Assembly (NCBI RefSeq): GCF_000699445.3
Contig: NC_067195.1
Span: forward strand, 52,556,465-52,620,464
Length of the DNA stretch: 64,000 bases
Reading direction: 5' to 3'
Source of the DNA: Schistosoma haematobium
Taxonomy: Eukaryota > Platyhelminthes > Trematoda > Strigeidida > Schistosomatidae
The notes under the pieces: generated by a model
Told to the model about the DNA's origin: nothing
Seen by the model: the letters and a program-made list of their open reading frames with translations, nothing else
The model's database searches: none
Part shown: positions 53,855-64,000 of the stretch, piece by piece
Position numbering within the stretch: the stretch's first letter is position 1
Layout of the letters: each line of letters begins with the position of its first letter
Position numbers and translations under genes: made by a program

Positions 53855-56800
53855 GTAAGTTTTTACTGAAGTAGTGTGTATCCCTGTCTGCTTCATACAG
53901 AACACAGGTGGTCATAAATGCAGGCATATATTACATGCACTACTTCTACGAAGTTTTCTCTCCAGAAACTATCAAACCGATTTTAGTCGCAATAGCTGCC
54001 TTTTATTGTGCATGCAAGACAGAGGAATTTTCTAGGAAACTATCTTTCTTGATCAAGGCTGCGTATGATATTTTGAAGAGACCGGCACCTGATGAGGGGT
54101 CAGATGCATTCAAGAGACTCGTTCAGAATGTTCATGCTTTAGAGGCTACTATTCTTATGGTCATTGGGTTTCACACTCTTGAAGTCAAACAACCACATGT
54201 GCTACTCATTAAGGCTATTCGCGCAAATAAATTCCCGAAGGAAATAGCTCATACGAGCTACTATGTCTGTACTAATATACTGCATCTCACCACTTTAGTA
54301 TTACGACATTCTGCAGAAGCGATTGCTGCTGCTAGTCTTTACATTGCGGCGAAGTGGAATGGAACAGACATCCAGTCGTCAAACGGGGATTGGTTCCATA
54401 TTTTTTCCCCGATGCTGACTTTTGAGGAAATCTCTAAAATAACAGACGAATTCACCCTTACTTTCCAAGAATGCGATTTAAAAATCAGAGAGCAACTCCG
54501 CTGTTCGCTTCGAGTAAGTCATTTTACTTCAGATATAGTATCTAGTCCCGAAAGTTACAAAGAGAACGAAGAGATGATCCTGTCAATAATCCTCCTCGAA
54601 CTCAAGAGCCTCAGAGGAGACCAGTTCCTGATTCTCAGCAGAAGGCTGATTCTTGGAAAGTAAGTCCTAAATAATACTTCTACGGATGTTTCAATGAGTA
54701 ATCTAATTTGTTCAGTCGTTTTTGAAGCTCCTGTTTACGGAAAATGGTATCATAGTATTGCATTCAGATTGGGTGACCAGTGGTATTTGTTTGTTGCAGC
54801 CCAAGCGTATCTATCTTCGGATTGTATCATCAAAAAGATAAGTTATCAAGGTGACCATTTTCCAACTGGAAACCCGTTTGTGAGTGCTGATAAAATTGAT
54901 GGACATCACCGTCATAAAAACTGAGTTTTAGCGAATACTATCTCCATTGTCGCGTTTATTACCAAACAGATATCAGTATCATTTTATGACTAGAGATGGT
55001 GTAGCTGGTTATAAATCCGCTTGATATTTCTGACAATAGTTCTGATATAATATTTTGTCACGATAAAATGTTCTGGTACCAACGTCTCTTGGAACTTGAA
55101 CAGAGCCAATATATCTTTCGAAAAGCGTTTATTTATTTATTTGAATATATAAATATTGGCACAATGGGGCACTGAATACATATGGGCCATACAAGTCACT
55201 TCATTTGTGTATGGGCTGTGATACTGACCGGGTGCTTAGAGCGAAGCAAATGGTTTTCTTAGAGGGCCATGCCCGGAGCATTCGATCTTAAGGTCTGGTT
55301 CACAAGGCAGTGGAGCAGCGTCAGAAGATGCGGTCACATGGCAGCCAGTGACCAACAATAAGTTCATACTCCATTTGTTCCTTCAGGATCCCGGAGCCCA
55401 TGTGCACGATTGGTTTGGAATCACGGCTTTCAAACCGCCCTGTTGAAGCGTCGGACATTCGCTTTCCATCCTCTCAATTTCGTAAACAACACCCTCATCG
55501 CGAGAAGGCAATGAGCAGGAATTTCCTGACAGTGGCCATGTGAGAGCATTTCAAGAGGGAGAGAGATCTCTCCACCCTCGGCTGCATTTCGGGTGAAAAA
55601 CGTTAAAGCTAAAAGGTTCCGTTGAGGGATCATGTGGCGAATTCTTATTCACGACTTTATTTATAACATAGAATTTCTGTTACAACTATTTTAAATGAAT
55701 GTAGTACATAGATAAAGTCAGTACTGTGCAACTGTGAGAGAGGGAATGGTGATTTCATCTTTAATATGATCCATAATAATATTTGGCAAAAAGTTAATTC
55801 ACTTGAAGAGAGCAGCTAAAACGGTGTTTTTTTCGATAAGGGGTTCATTTTACTTTTAGAATGTTATAAAGGCTCCATCAGGATCACTTTTCTCAGCCCA
55901 TGCCCAATCACGTCTCAAACCAATCAGTTGCATGGTCGTTAGTATTCCACTCAGAAGTTCTTGGCTAACCGAAGGAAATAAGCTCTATACATCTATCTTT
56001 TATACCACTACGTATTGTTAAGAGCCGACATGCTCCACTTTTCCTACCTAGGTTGAGTAAAAAAAACTCAATGTGGAATTCACTAGGTTAACATTTGTAA
56101 AACATACGCAAGCCATCTAGTATTCTAAATACTTATGCCTATCGAGTTATTATTAACGGATATGAATACTGCTAAACGTTGGCATTATTTACACATTGTT
56201 GTATGCAACCTTTCGTGGACGGTGATAATCGAACACAATTCCTGCACATCCTCAGCTTAGAAAGGAAAGATTTCGTGACATTTCCAATAAGTAGCCTTGG
56301 TAATGCTACTTCTACAAACAAAGATCGTCAGACAGTCTTGAAATCGTGGTATTGTAGAATTGAGTTTAAAGTTTTAACGTTAAAACAGCATCCCTACATT
56401 GTGGTTACTGGTTTGATGCGATTATTCAGGATCACCCATATATTAGGTTGTATCTTAGAGAGGTATTCCAACTTGCCTGCCTAATGACCATCTGTTTTTC
56501 AAGTTCCTACCATCTCAGCTGATGATTTAGGCTTTGACGTTTTCAACCAGTAGTTAACATGTTTAAACCTCACTTTATGTGCTTCGCTTTATTCATCCGG
56601 TTAGTATCGCTATTGCTCATTCAAACCAGCCTGAAATCGGGTACATGAATATGAACAGTTTAGTTATTTAACAATCATACGACAAAAATGTACGCATATT
56701 ATTGGTCCATAAATGGATCCCAAAAGTTACCATTCTTTATTCTTATCAGGACGTAACAAAATTAACGTTGTCAATCTGGGATAAAGCAAAAACAAGTCAT

Positions 56801-58977
56801 AAAATGATCATATGTAACCGACCTCAAGTTTTGTGGTCACTTTCTCAGGTTAACAAGTGCTGTATTTACTAACTTGGTTTATTTTTCTCAATCCGCCAGA
56901 GAGATGTGTCCTTGGCTGTTTGGGCAGCCGGCAAAATACACTCCTTACAGTTCTCATGCTAATCTTGTTCGTCATCGAAGGTCTTCTTTTTGTTATATTT
57001 CTATTTATACTATTAATTCACTCCAACCTAGTTTTTTTTCGCCGCGTGTCCAATCGGGCTAATGATTCACGTTTACTAATCGCTATCCCTAATTTCACTA
57101 AACCGCTCGATGATGTGTTTAACCTTTCCGTTTCGACTCTGACAAATAGGATAATAGGCTCATTTTATTGTGGTATATCTGTAACTGGTGTACAAGATCT
57201 CAGTGTGATTATCCACTTATCTTCATACACCCCGTGTACGAAATAGGTACGGTGCATCTTTAGAGTCGTTAGTGACTCGTGGTTTTTCAAGTGTAGGTAG
57301 ATCGTTGGATTCGAGAACAGGACATACACTCCTTGACTGCATAATTGTTGACAATCGCTTGTGCCTTATCAGATTAAACAGGACAGTACAAACACAAAAA
57401 GGGGGTATAGCAATTGTGTCCAAACTATTGGTTTCCGTCATAGTTCGTAGGTTGTTCAAGATCCAGGAACGATTGACTCGCAAGTAGCAGATTGATTTTC
57501 GTCCTAGTCGAGAGTGTTTTTATCATATCTTCACCCTTCGCCAAATGTTAGAACACTGTCGTACTTATATCAGACCAACAATCGTAGTGTTTCTTGAATT
57601 CGGGGGCGCCTTCGATTCGTTGAATAGAACTGTTCTCTGATATCATCTACTGAAGAAGGGTGTGTTCGAGGAGTTTATCAACGTCTTGAGAGCTCTATGT
57701 GCAAACTCTTCCATTGTTTCATTCAAGCTGTGAGGTTGGGTTGCTCAATCTCATCATTTTCTACAGTTTCGCCATCTATGACTTTCTAGAAACAGCTCTG
57801 ATGGATTTTGGTAATCGTGGTGTGGATCTGCTGCCTGAAATGTTTTTCGGAGTATGCGGATGATATTCTCTCACTGTGCGACGATATCCAAGCCATGCAA
57901 TCCGCACTTGATCAGTCTGCCTAGGTATTTCCTACAACTAAATTACTCCCATTATTATTATTTCACTTGTGCTCTTTTTCTATCATATTCACTTTCTTTT
58001 TTCTATCTCTTCACAACCTCATTATTATTGTGTAGCCCATGTATGTTATGGTGTCTCCTAGCACCAATCTTTATGTGCTCATAAAAATAAAAGTGAAAAA
58101 TAAACACTGTAAAAGTCATTAAGATGTTCACTTTTCAAGTAAGTGGTAAAATCGCTCAAGGATAAATCTTTCCCGGTACTCGTACTTGGAAGCTCTCCAG
58201 AAAAATAAAGTAAACGATGAAAAAGATATATAAAAGGATACTAATCAATATAGACCAAATAGCACGGCAAATCATTATATCCATATTTTATTGGAAGGTA
58301 TTTTAGAATAGGATAAAATGAATATCCAAAAGTACTACCTTGATCAGTATTGAACCATTTTATCAAATCTCAAATTTCTTTTAAAATAGTTCCAGGGTGC
58401 CTTAGCTGACTCATAACTACTTATTTATGAAATTGTGTATTTTCCTAGAATATATTAAAGTACTTCTTAAACAGAAAAGCATAAAAATAACTTTATTTCA
58501 GTTGAAACTGCGCCAAAAGTTCCAGTTAACCATTTCAGTAACAAGTAAAATCCAATACGTAAAATCATTTAGAGACTGGCAGATATTTCAGTGAATTGCT
58601 ACTTATAATGATTTCCAATGGCTGCCTATTTTACTTTGCTCTTTTTAACGTAGACAGAGAAAAGACCATACGGTTCGACAAATCCTAGTGCAGCTCAAGT
58701 CCCATCTCAACATCCAAATCATCATGCTCGAAGTCATGCTGGTGGCTCCCAGAATACACAGATGAATCATCCGTATCATGGACACAATCGGGCCCCACAA
58801 TCACATGTTTATGGGAACGAACATTTCAATAGATCTCATTCCAACCGTCCTCCAGGTCCTGGGAATAATGAACCAGATCCTAAGCGTCAGAGATTTGATC
58901 GCCCATACCCAAATCAGTGTCAACGATCACCACAACCCCACTTGCCTGGTGGACATCATCCCGACGGAACAGTACGT
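53763..58977 (+). CDS. CCNT: Cyclin T-type cyclin (P-TEFb subunit), four exons found
   Basis: Exons 53763-53854, 53901-54513, 54546-54659 and 58654-58977 join in frame through GT-AG introns of 46, 32 and 3994 nt, giving 381 residues before the model leaves the known sequence. Two cyclin boxes occupy about residues 12-235. The first starts at RRQQCACLIQEIGSRLQ, continues VVINAGIYYMHYFY across the exon junction and includes the ACKTEE helix; the second includes TSYYVCTNILHLTTL and AAASLYIAAKWNG, a signature of cyclin T/K. Exon 3 begins a Pro/Arg/Gln-rich linker and exon 4 is His- and Pro-rich with a basic PDPKRQRFDR patch, as in cyclin T tails. Cyclin T activates CDK9 in the nucleus. The conserved tryptophan-containing N-terminus of cyclin T is not seen. 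Cyclin K is the main alternative. Confidence 0.87.
53901..54513 (+). CDS. CCNT: Cyclin T exon 2: both cyclin boxes
   Basis: The acceptor is CATACAG at 53900. Starting there rather than at the Met codon a few bases in gives TTQVVINAG, which matches the spacing of the cyclin T family residue for residue. The exon spans most of the two cyclin boxes and ends with Arg at a GTAAGT donor, phase 0. Reading on past the donor would add residues unlike the family. Confidence 0.9.
54546..54659 (+). CDS. CCNT: Cyclin T exon 3
   Basis: Thirty-eight codons in a different frame from exon 2, reached by a 32-nt intron ending TATCTAG and left at GTAAGT, phase 0. The product (RRDDPVNNPPRTQEPQRRP and on) is a basic, Pro/Gln-rich disordered linker. 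The alternative is that exon 2 reads on uninterrupted, which gives a hydrophobic sequence untypical of cyclin T. Confidence 0.7.
55125..55660 (-). mobile_element. Interspersed repeat with (AAATA)n tail, minus strand
   Basis: At its left edge the plus strand reads TTTATTTATTTATTTG, which on the minus strand is an A-rich (CAAATAAATAAATAAA) 3' tail typical of a LINE or SINE insertion. The body is GC-richer than the surroundings and contains only short frames. From its composition and tail I judge it a non-LTR element 3' end; the family is not certain. Confidence 0.55.
57245..58095 (+). mobile_element. Degenerate RTE-like (SR2-type) LINE, RT part and 3' end
   Basis: Broken translation shows IVSKLLVSVIVRRLFKIQ, ERLTRK, FRPSRECFYHIFTLRQMLE, RPTIVVFLEF and GAFDSLNR, then remnants toward the YADD loop (VFRSMRMIFSHC in a shifted frame). 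A pyrimidine- and TTATT-rich stretch and an ATAAAAATAAAAG end follow. Multiple stops and frameshifts; not functional. Confidence 0.8.
58654..58977 (+). CDS. CCNT: Cyclin T exon 4: His-rich tail
   Basis: After a TTTTTAACGTAG acceptor, 108 codons in phase 0 encode TEKRPYGS, a stretch with many His (PNHHARSHAGG, MNHPYHGHN), a Pro/Gly/Asn-rich part and PDPKRQRFDRPY, a possible nuclear localisation signal. It ends before GTAAGT at 58978 (GTACGT at 58972 is an alternative). If no splicing follows, the frame stops at 59007. The phase fits exon 3 exactly, and a His-rich tail is a hallmark of cyclin T. Confidence 0.75.
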
Positions 58978-60390
58978 GTAAGTCGTGTGTATGTATGTCA
59001 GTCGTGATAATTTGACTTCTATCACCTTACTGGGAAGGTAATGGGATTTTAAATAGTGTTTAAGTTTGAAGCTTTTGGTATACTATTTTGATGAATATGA
59101 AGTAATAACTATGTGTGATAACAAAATTGTCATTGGTTCGTTCCCTCTTTTAATACGTTATTTTTTGACGTTTTCCATGACCATCCTTATACTGTATATA
59201 TACTTTTGAGTTGTGTGTCTGTTCGTTCGTGCTTTCGACTGCTTGTAGAATATACTTTTCTCTCGGCCGAATCTGGTCTTCTCTCTAGTTATCAGGGCTG
59301 GGGCGCAGTGAATAGTTTAGCTAGTTTTTTCGTTGTCTTTCTGAATCTTTGTTCCGTTCGCCGATTTCAGCTGATTTCGTAATCTCTTCAAACATAGCAA
59401 AGAAAAGTACCTCTTTATTTTCTCCAACTCATTCGTGGTTAATGGTCTGCAAAGCATTTTTGGGATCCAAACGTCCACTGGATATTGTGACGTTAACTTG
59501 AATACACAACTCAACACTTAGTAGTTATCAGTAAGTCATTTAAGGCATATCCGAATATGTGTATAAGTCATTTCAAGGGATTCTATTATTCCATCTAGGA
59601 TTTTTGATGATCAGTACGTACAATTACAAAACACAAATAGTGTGTATTTCCACTTCATCTTATTAAGTTTCTGTTCATAAACCGTAAATTATTTTAATCT
59701 TAAAACTAAGTACTCTTTGAAAGGTTCTGATATGCTGGTAACATAGAAAGCCTCATAAATTCTATACTAAGCAGGAGCGGGAATATGAAATGGAATATAT
59801 GATAGTCAAAAGCTGTCTCTTTTAAGTGAAAAACCAGTGGTAAACATCTTATGGAAATTAGATAATCTAATTCATTCTATCAACTTATTGATACATCATG
59901 GATGAGTGTTAAAATAAGAAGCCATACTTTTCTGTTGGTTTCATTTTAGTCGACGGTAGACGTGTTTGTTTGGATGTGTGGTTGCTCATTTACTAAAATA
60001 TTCTCAATTTTTTCCAAATGTGTAGTGGTGCAGTCTGATTAAATAAATAAAGTTTTATTTGCTGTGTTATAATCGGGTGCTAAAAAAACAGATTTATTAA
60101 AAATTCTGGTGTTCATTTTACAAATTATTTTTACTTACATTTTCATATTACCATTATTCAGAATAAGAAATAACTACGAAAAAAACATGTATAACATAAG
60201 TGGCGGTCATATAATCAACACATACTATAGTTATGGTTATAACTAGTAGTCTATAAACGTTTTATTGCATGAAGTAATGTCTCGATGTTTCTCTTACTCT
60301 TCATAAACTCAATTCCATTTAAAATTTATAAAAGAGCTTACTTCAAATTTATGATAGTCAAGATAAGAGTAATGCTTAAACTAATAGTGT
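58978..60390. other. No gene recognised
   Basis: This would be the next cyclin T intron or the 3' flank. A 66-codon minus-strand frame (59317-59517) has no recognisable motif. Confidence 0.45.
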
Positions 60391-60393
60391 AAT

Positions 60394-60414
60394 AATGATG
60401 GATAGTGGCTAGCA
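60394..60414 (-). repeat. Inverted fragment of the Sm-alpha-like 3' region
   Basis: AATGATGGATAGTGGCTAGC is the reverse complement, with one mismatch, of the segment just after the hammerhead at 60661-60680. It therefore makes a 21-22-bp inverted repeat flanking the monomer. Confidence 0.75.
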
Positions 60415-60747
60415 GACTGATCAATTGCAGTCTTAAGTCTCAATGGGAAGATACAAGCCAAAACAATACCAAGTGAATTTAAATTCACCCCATTGGACAA
60501 GCAAGTGGCTATCAGGACTCAGTAGCTGAGTGGATAACGTGATGGCGTTTGAGGTGAATGTTACTGGGTTCGAGTCCCCGAGTGAACATCAACTCTGAGA
60601 TGCAGGTACATCCAGCTGACGAGTCCCAAGTAGGATGAAACGCGCGTCTTGGATTCCACTGCTAGTCACTATCCATCATTGGTTAAAAAAACTTGTGAAT
60701 TAAGGCAATATCGAGGCATACACACAGTATGCACATATGCCAATAAC
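60415..60747 (+). repeat. Sm-alpha-like satellite/SINE monomer, 333 bp
   Basis: The monomer begins GACTGATCAATTGCAG and restarts with the same sequence at 60748, giving a period of 333 bp. It contains a tRNA-like block (GTAGCTGAGTGGATAACG, then the exact B box GGTTCGAGTCC) and a hammerhead ribozyme. Schistosome Sm-alpha elements have this architecture; the name rests on memory of that family. Confidence 0.75.
60611..60656 (+). ncRNA. Hammerhead ribozyme, intact core
   Basis: Stem I strands ATCCAG and TTGGAT pair over 6 bp, including one G-U. The core CTGACGA lies at 60616-60622. Stem II is GTCC/GGAT around a short loop (60623-60636), GAAA at 60637-60640, a short palindromic stem III ACGCGCGT, and the cleavage triplet GTC at 60646-60648. 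All invariant core positions are present, so self-cleaving RNA is plausible. Confidence 0.85.
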
Positions 60748-60811
60748 AGACTGATCAATTGCAGTCTTAAATCTCAATGGGAAGATACAAGCCAAAACAA
60801 TAATAAGTGAA
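60748..60811 (+). repeat. Truncated second Sm-alpha-like monomer
   Basis: Repeats the first ~63 bases of the 60415 monomer (GACTGATCAATTGCAGTC, then GGGAAGATACAAGCC) with few changes, and then stops. Confidence 0.8.
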
Positions 60812-61685
60812 TGTACTAGTGTAATATTCTACAATGTTATATTAACATTTTACGAACTCATTATTTATACTCAATGTACAATTTTTTTCAAAAGTATTTT
60901 AAAGTAAAAAGATTAAACCAATAAAATATTTTTGTGTTCGATAATAAATAACACAAGTTCTTGCTATTACGAAATAATCTTTTTTTATTGATTTCATGAG
61001 ATCTGGGGTTAACCTTTAATAGTTTAAGTAACAATTAAGTCATTATTTTTTCTCTAAACATATTCCATGATTATTTTTCTTTCAAAGAATATGTCACTTT
61101 ATTTACAATGTAATCAAATAGAGAATAAGACGCTAGTAATCGGCTTATGAATTAGAACCAAAAATCTCTATCTTTATGACTTAAGTATATTCACAATTAG
61201 AATTGTAATCAAATGAATTTATATGACAAACATGAAAAAAGTTTTTTATCTGGTGAAAAAGTATAATAATAAAATCTTAAACCTTGAGTTTATGTGGATT
61301 TGAACTCATTAGAACGTATCTACTACTGAAGGAAGTGAGTATTCAAATTCGTGTTAACAACTGTCACTTTTTTAAAAATTAAAGTTACTCAAGAATAGCT
61401 AAAACCAATCAGTAGTTAATATGTTTAATTGGCACTATGCAACGCAGGTGATGTTATCTGGGGAGTGCGTTTCAAGTTTGGAATCATGGAGTTAAAAGTC
61501 GACTTCTAAATCATCCCTCCACTTTTTACTGCTCATATGTTTTGCATTAAATTTATCATATTCGTGAAGAGAATCCCAATTCCGCGTCATCTATTATACT
61601 TTTAAAAGCCGCATAGTATTTCCTCATTAATAATTGTTAATATTCAGCTGATATAGATTATGAAGCCAGAGTAAGAAAGGACGAA
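60812..61685. other. AT-rich sequence, no gene recognised
   Basis: Homopolymer-rich intergenic or intronic DNA with no open frame of note. Confidence 0.5.
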
Positions 61686-61689
61686 AAAA

Positions 61690-62010
61690 AGAAATGTCTT
61701 TTCACTGTCACCGTATACGTCCCAATAGATGGTCACCTGGATATAACCGAGGATGAGTTCCTTCACCGACGGGATTACCTTTTGTGATATCTGGGGACTT
61801 CAATACGTAGGCCAGATGTTTAAGTACGAGGAAGTTATCCAGGAGGTTGACAAGTGCTTGTTGTTCATAAGTCTAATTTCGGTCATTCACGACGCTGGAT
61901 ACAGTCATTTTCGATATATCAACTTGCTTTTTTCCTTTGTAGCTCAATCCTTTACCCAAAGAGCTCTAATCGCAACTAGCTGCCAATAGTGTAAATATCT
62001 GGAAGATTTC
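61690..62010 (+). mobile_element. RTE-like LINE remnant, endonuclease fragment
   Basis: In a broken frame the translation reads VTVYVPIDGHLDITEDEF and then, across a shift, LVISGDFN-YVGQM. That is the GDFNA-type motif of APE endonucleases in RTE elements, followed by NFGHSRR. Sequence beyond this decays quickly. Confidence 0.6.
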
Positions 62011-62875
62011 TGATCTTCTAGTATCACTCGTCTGTGTTCTATCTGTGATCTAGTACGCTCTGAGTTCATTGAGTGTCCCAATAGTCCAAGTATGGCGGAT
62101 TTCAGAGTAGCTCATGCTAATCTGCTTCACATTAATGTGATAAAAATATATAGTGTACCTAACGCTGTAGTGTCAGTATCACTTTTCAGAGCTAAGAATG
62201 CTTAGTGACCCTGTGTTCGATCGTCTTTGCTTACATAAGATGGCAATACTGAATAGCGGCTAGAGATAATCATGCTCTCGTTTCCTTTAATGTCCCAATA
62301 ATATTATTTTCATCTTGTTCTTGAATATAAATCTCCACTTTATTGTTGAGTCTTTCTTTTTTTGCTCAGTGGTTTGTTTTCTGTGTGGTGCATTTCTCAA
62401 TGCTTTGTTTTACCAAGTCATTTTTAATACTCAGTAAATAAATGTCCTGCTCGTATACTCTAAGTATGGTCCATGATCTAGTGTAATAAAACTGTACCTA
62501 ATGAGTCACACTGATTTGTAACGTATATTACTATGTAATCTTACAAAGTAATCCCATAATTGCCTGAAGTAATTGGGGAGTTTATGGTAAATATGTTTGA
62601 AACACTTCTACTTATCAGTCAGTCATAATCAACTAAGAACCTGGTACATGTATCTATCGGTTAAACTTGCCACACCATACAACTGCGAAATGAAATTACT
62701 AGAACAAATAGAAGGGTAGTAGAAGTAGTAACAGTGTCAATGGTTGTAGTAAAAACTAGAATTAGGTAATATGATTCGAAACGAAATAGTGAGTTCGCTG
62801 AATGAAAGTATAAGTTGATTCTAAATTTTACGATCTAAGGGAAGACAAAGACTGAATACACATATACCAGTGCGG
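62011..62875. other. No gene recognised
   Basis: Probably further decayed RTE sequence and unique AT-rich DNA. Confidence 0.4.
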
Positions 62876-62879
62876 CCCA

Positions 62880-63172
62880 TTTTAAGTTATATAACCCTTC
62901 GTCTCCAATTGTTGGTTACAATAATTGCACGAATCTCGATAAGGTAGTCTACAACTACCACCACGGCACATTCTAACTACTAGTGACTTCATTGACTGTT
63001 GCCACGTTTCGATTCTATCTTCTCTAGCTTTCTTCCAACCTACTCCTACAATAGCCAATATGAAATGTTTGTAGGTAACGGTCCAGGTTAAATAACAAAT
63101 ATCCGAACCATAGGTGATTCGGACATGTACTACATATTTATGGTAGATGTAGACTATTTGGTTGATGTTCAC
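62880..63172 (-). mobile_element. RTE-like LINE C-terminal fragment, minus strand
   Basis: The minus-strand frame contains VGWKKAREDRIETWQQSMKS and CRLPYRDSCNYCNQQLET, the conserved C-terminal block of SR2-type RTE proteins (Trp-His/Gln-x-Ser-Met-Lys-Ser, then Asn-Gln-x-Leu-Glu-Thr). It stops where a plus-strand fragment of the same region starts. Confidence 0.75.
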
Positions 63173-63175
63173 CTG

Positions 63176-63530
63176 ATGACCCCCAATCAGCGACTGGAGA
63201 CTTTGGATAATATAGCTCAGGACCGTTCACAACAACGCAGATGCATTCATCTCTTATTTACCTCTCGTTCTTGAATTACAGTATCCCTTCATTCATACCT
63301 TCTCTATCTTTCTAAGCCGTATTTTAAAGGTTTGATTTTTCATTGTTACATTGTCTCGATCTCTTTTTTGGTTTTCATTTTATTGTGCTAATCTGGTACG
63401 GCAACTTGTTTTAACATATATCTTTGCTGGGTTTTATTTTGATGCTTGTCTGTCCCAACAACCTCAGTTGAGAAAGATTCACAACCTCATCAACTGGTGT
63501 GTCGTGTTTGCTTAATAAACTTCGTCTAAC
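63176..63530 (+). mobile_element. RTE-like LINE C-terminus and 3' tail, plus strand
   Basis: PNQRLETLDNIAQDRSQQRRCIH continues the same C-terminal block as the neighbouring minus-strand fragment but on the other strand. A T-rich 3' UTR follows. The pair is inverted about 63174. Confidence 0.65.
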
Positions 63531-64000
63531 CTCAACATTACTTACTTGGTAGTTCCAACGTACTCAAGCCATGCCTCAAACGGATCAGTGATTAAGTCCC
63601 AGTAACCCAAGAACATTCTCTTTTTTTGAAAGTCACGTTTCTCATACAGAAGGGACGGAACGAACTTCTAGTCCTTTGGCTAGCAGATAAACACACCGCT
63701 TACGTCACAGGTGACCCAGACTGGAGAAAAAACCTATTGAGCTTTTGAATTCGATCCCAATTTTCACGTACAATTAGTTTTAATGACATTTCTTTATATA
63801 TTTTCACTCGCATTCTACGGGTATATATTCAACACTAAGTTCCTTATAGTTTGCAGCGTCATGATAAAATTAATAATTACATAGAAAGGGAATGAACTAG
63901 TCTCAATAAGAGTGAATAATAATAATACAGTCTTCTTAGACACACTCACTATAAGTTTTTTTTTTGATAGATAACTAATGAATTTTAGGTTTTACATTCA
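63531..64000. other. No gene recognised
   Basis: No exon, repeat family or RNA gene could be identified in the last half kilobase. Confidence 0.4.

Larger units (their letters stand above)
54660..58653 (+). other. Cyclin T intron 3
   Basis: A 3994-nt intron containing an (AAATA)-tailed repeat at 55.1 kb and an RTE-like remnant at 57.2 kb. Between them lie short frames (56179-56484 and 56857-57246, the latter hydrophobic) without recognisable domains. Confidence 0.6.

Noticed and set aside
54694..54924. 76-codon frame just after cyclin T exon 3
   Set aside because: It gives no cyclin-like sequence and no phase-consistent acceptor leads to a sensible continuation. The His-rich exon at 58654 fits better.
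60520..60590. Possible tRNA gene (A and B boxes)
   Set aside because: The acceptor and anticodon stems do not form a normal cloverleaf, and the block continues into a hammerhead repeat, so it is the tRNA-derived head of the repeat.

Overview
The window looks like nuclear DNA of a trematode, most likely a Schistosoma blood fluke. The sequence is strongly AT-rich. It has spliced genes whose 5' introns are only 30-32 nt while later introns run to kilobases. It carries many decayed LINE remnants of CR1-like and RTE-like types, and tRNA-derived repeats with hammerhead-ribozyme cores like the schistosome Sm-alpha satellite/SINE. No bacterial, phage, CRISPR, rRNA or functional tRNA feature was found.

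Layout. (1) 1-8600: 2.66 units of a ~3.2-kb non-coding tandem repeat, cut off by the window start and ending abruptly at 8600. (2) 8601-15500: repeat-rich DNA with a tRNA-derived SINE at 12.0 kb and an RTE-like reverse transcriptase remnant at 13.4-14.7 kb. (3) 17835-47626, minus strand: an 11-exon gene for a CDKL2-like protein kinase. I assembled it by joining exons whose splice phases agree; the predicted protein is about 951 residues, with the kinase domain in the first ~287 and a long Ser/Thr/Asn-rich tail. Its introns hold SINE copies (several in inverted pairs), a (TA)n tract, an Sm-alpha-like copy and an RTE endonuclease fragment. (4) 47.7-53.7 kb: two degenerate CR1-like retrotransposons of one family, head to head. 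(5) 53763-58977, plus strand: a cyclin T-type gene in four recognisable exons, with its third intron filled by repeats. The cyclin T and CDKL genes diverge and the retrotransposon pair fills the space between their starts. (6) 59-64 kb: no recognisable exon; an Sm-alpha-like monomer with an intact hammerhead core at 60.6 kb and RTE fragments in both orientations.

Function. Cyclin T is the regulatory partner of CDK9 in P-TEFb, which releases paused RNA polymerase II. CDKL kinases are CDK/MAPK-related enzymes with a TDY activation loop, linked to cilia and cytoskeleton in animals and not known to need a cyclin. The shared intergenic region may hold both promoters, but no promoter motif could be identified. 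The most interesting structures are the mosaic satellite array, the hammerhead-bearing repeats and their fold-back forms, and the retrotransposon pair between the two divergent genes.
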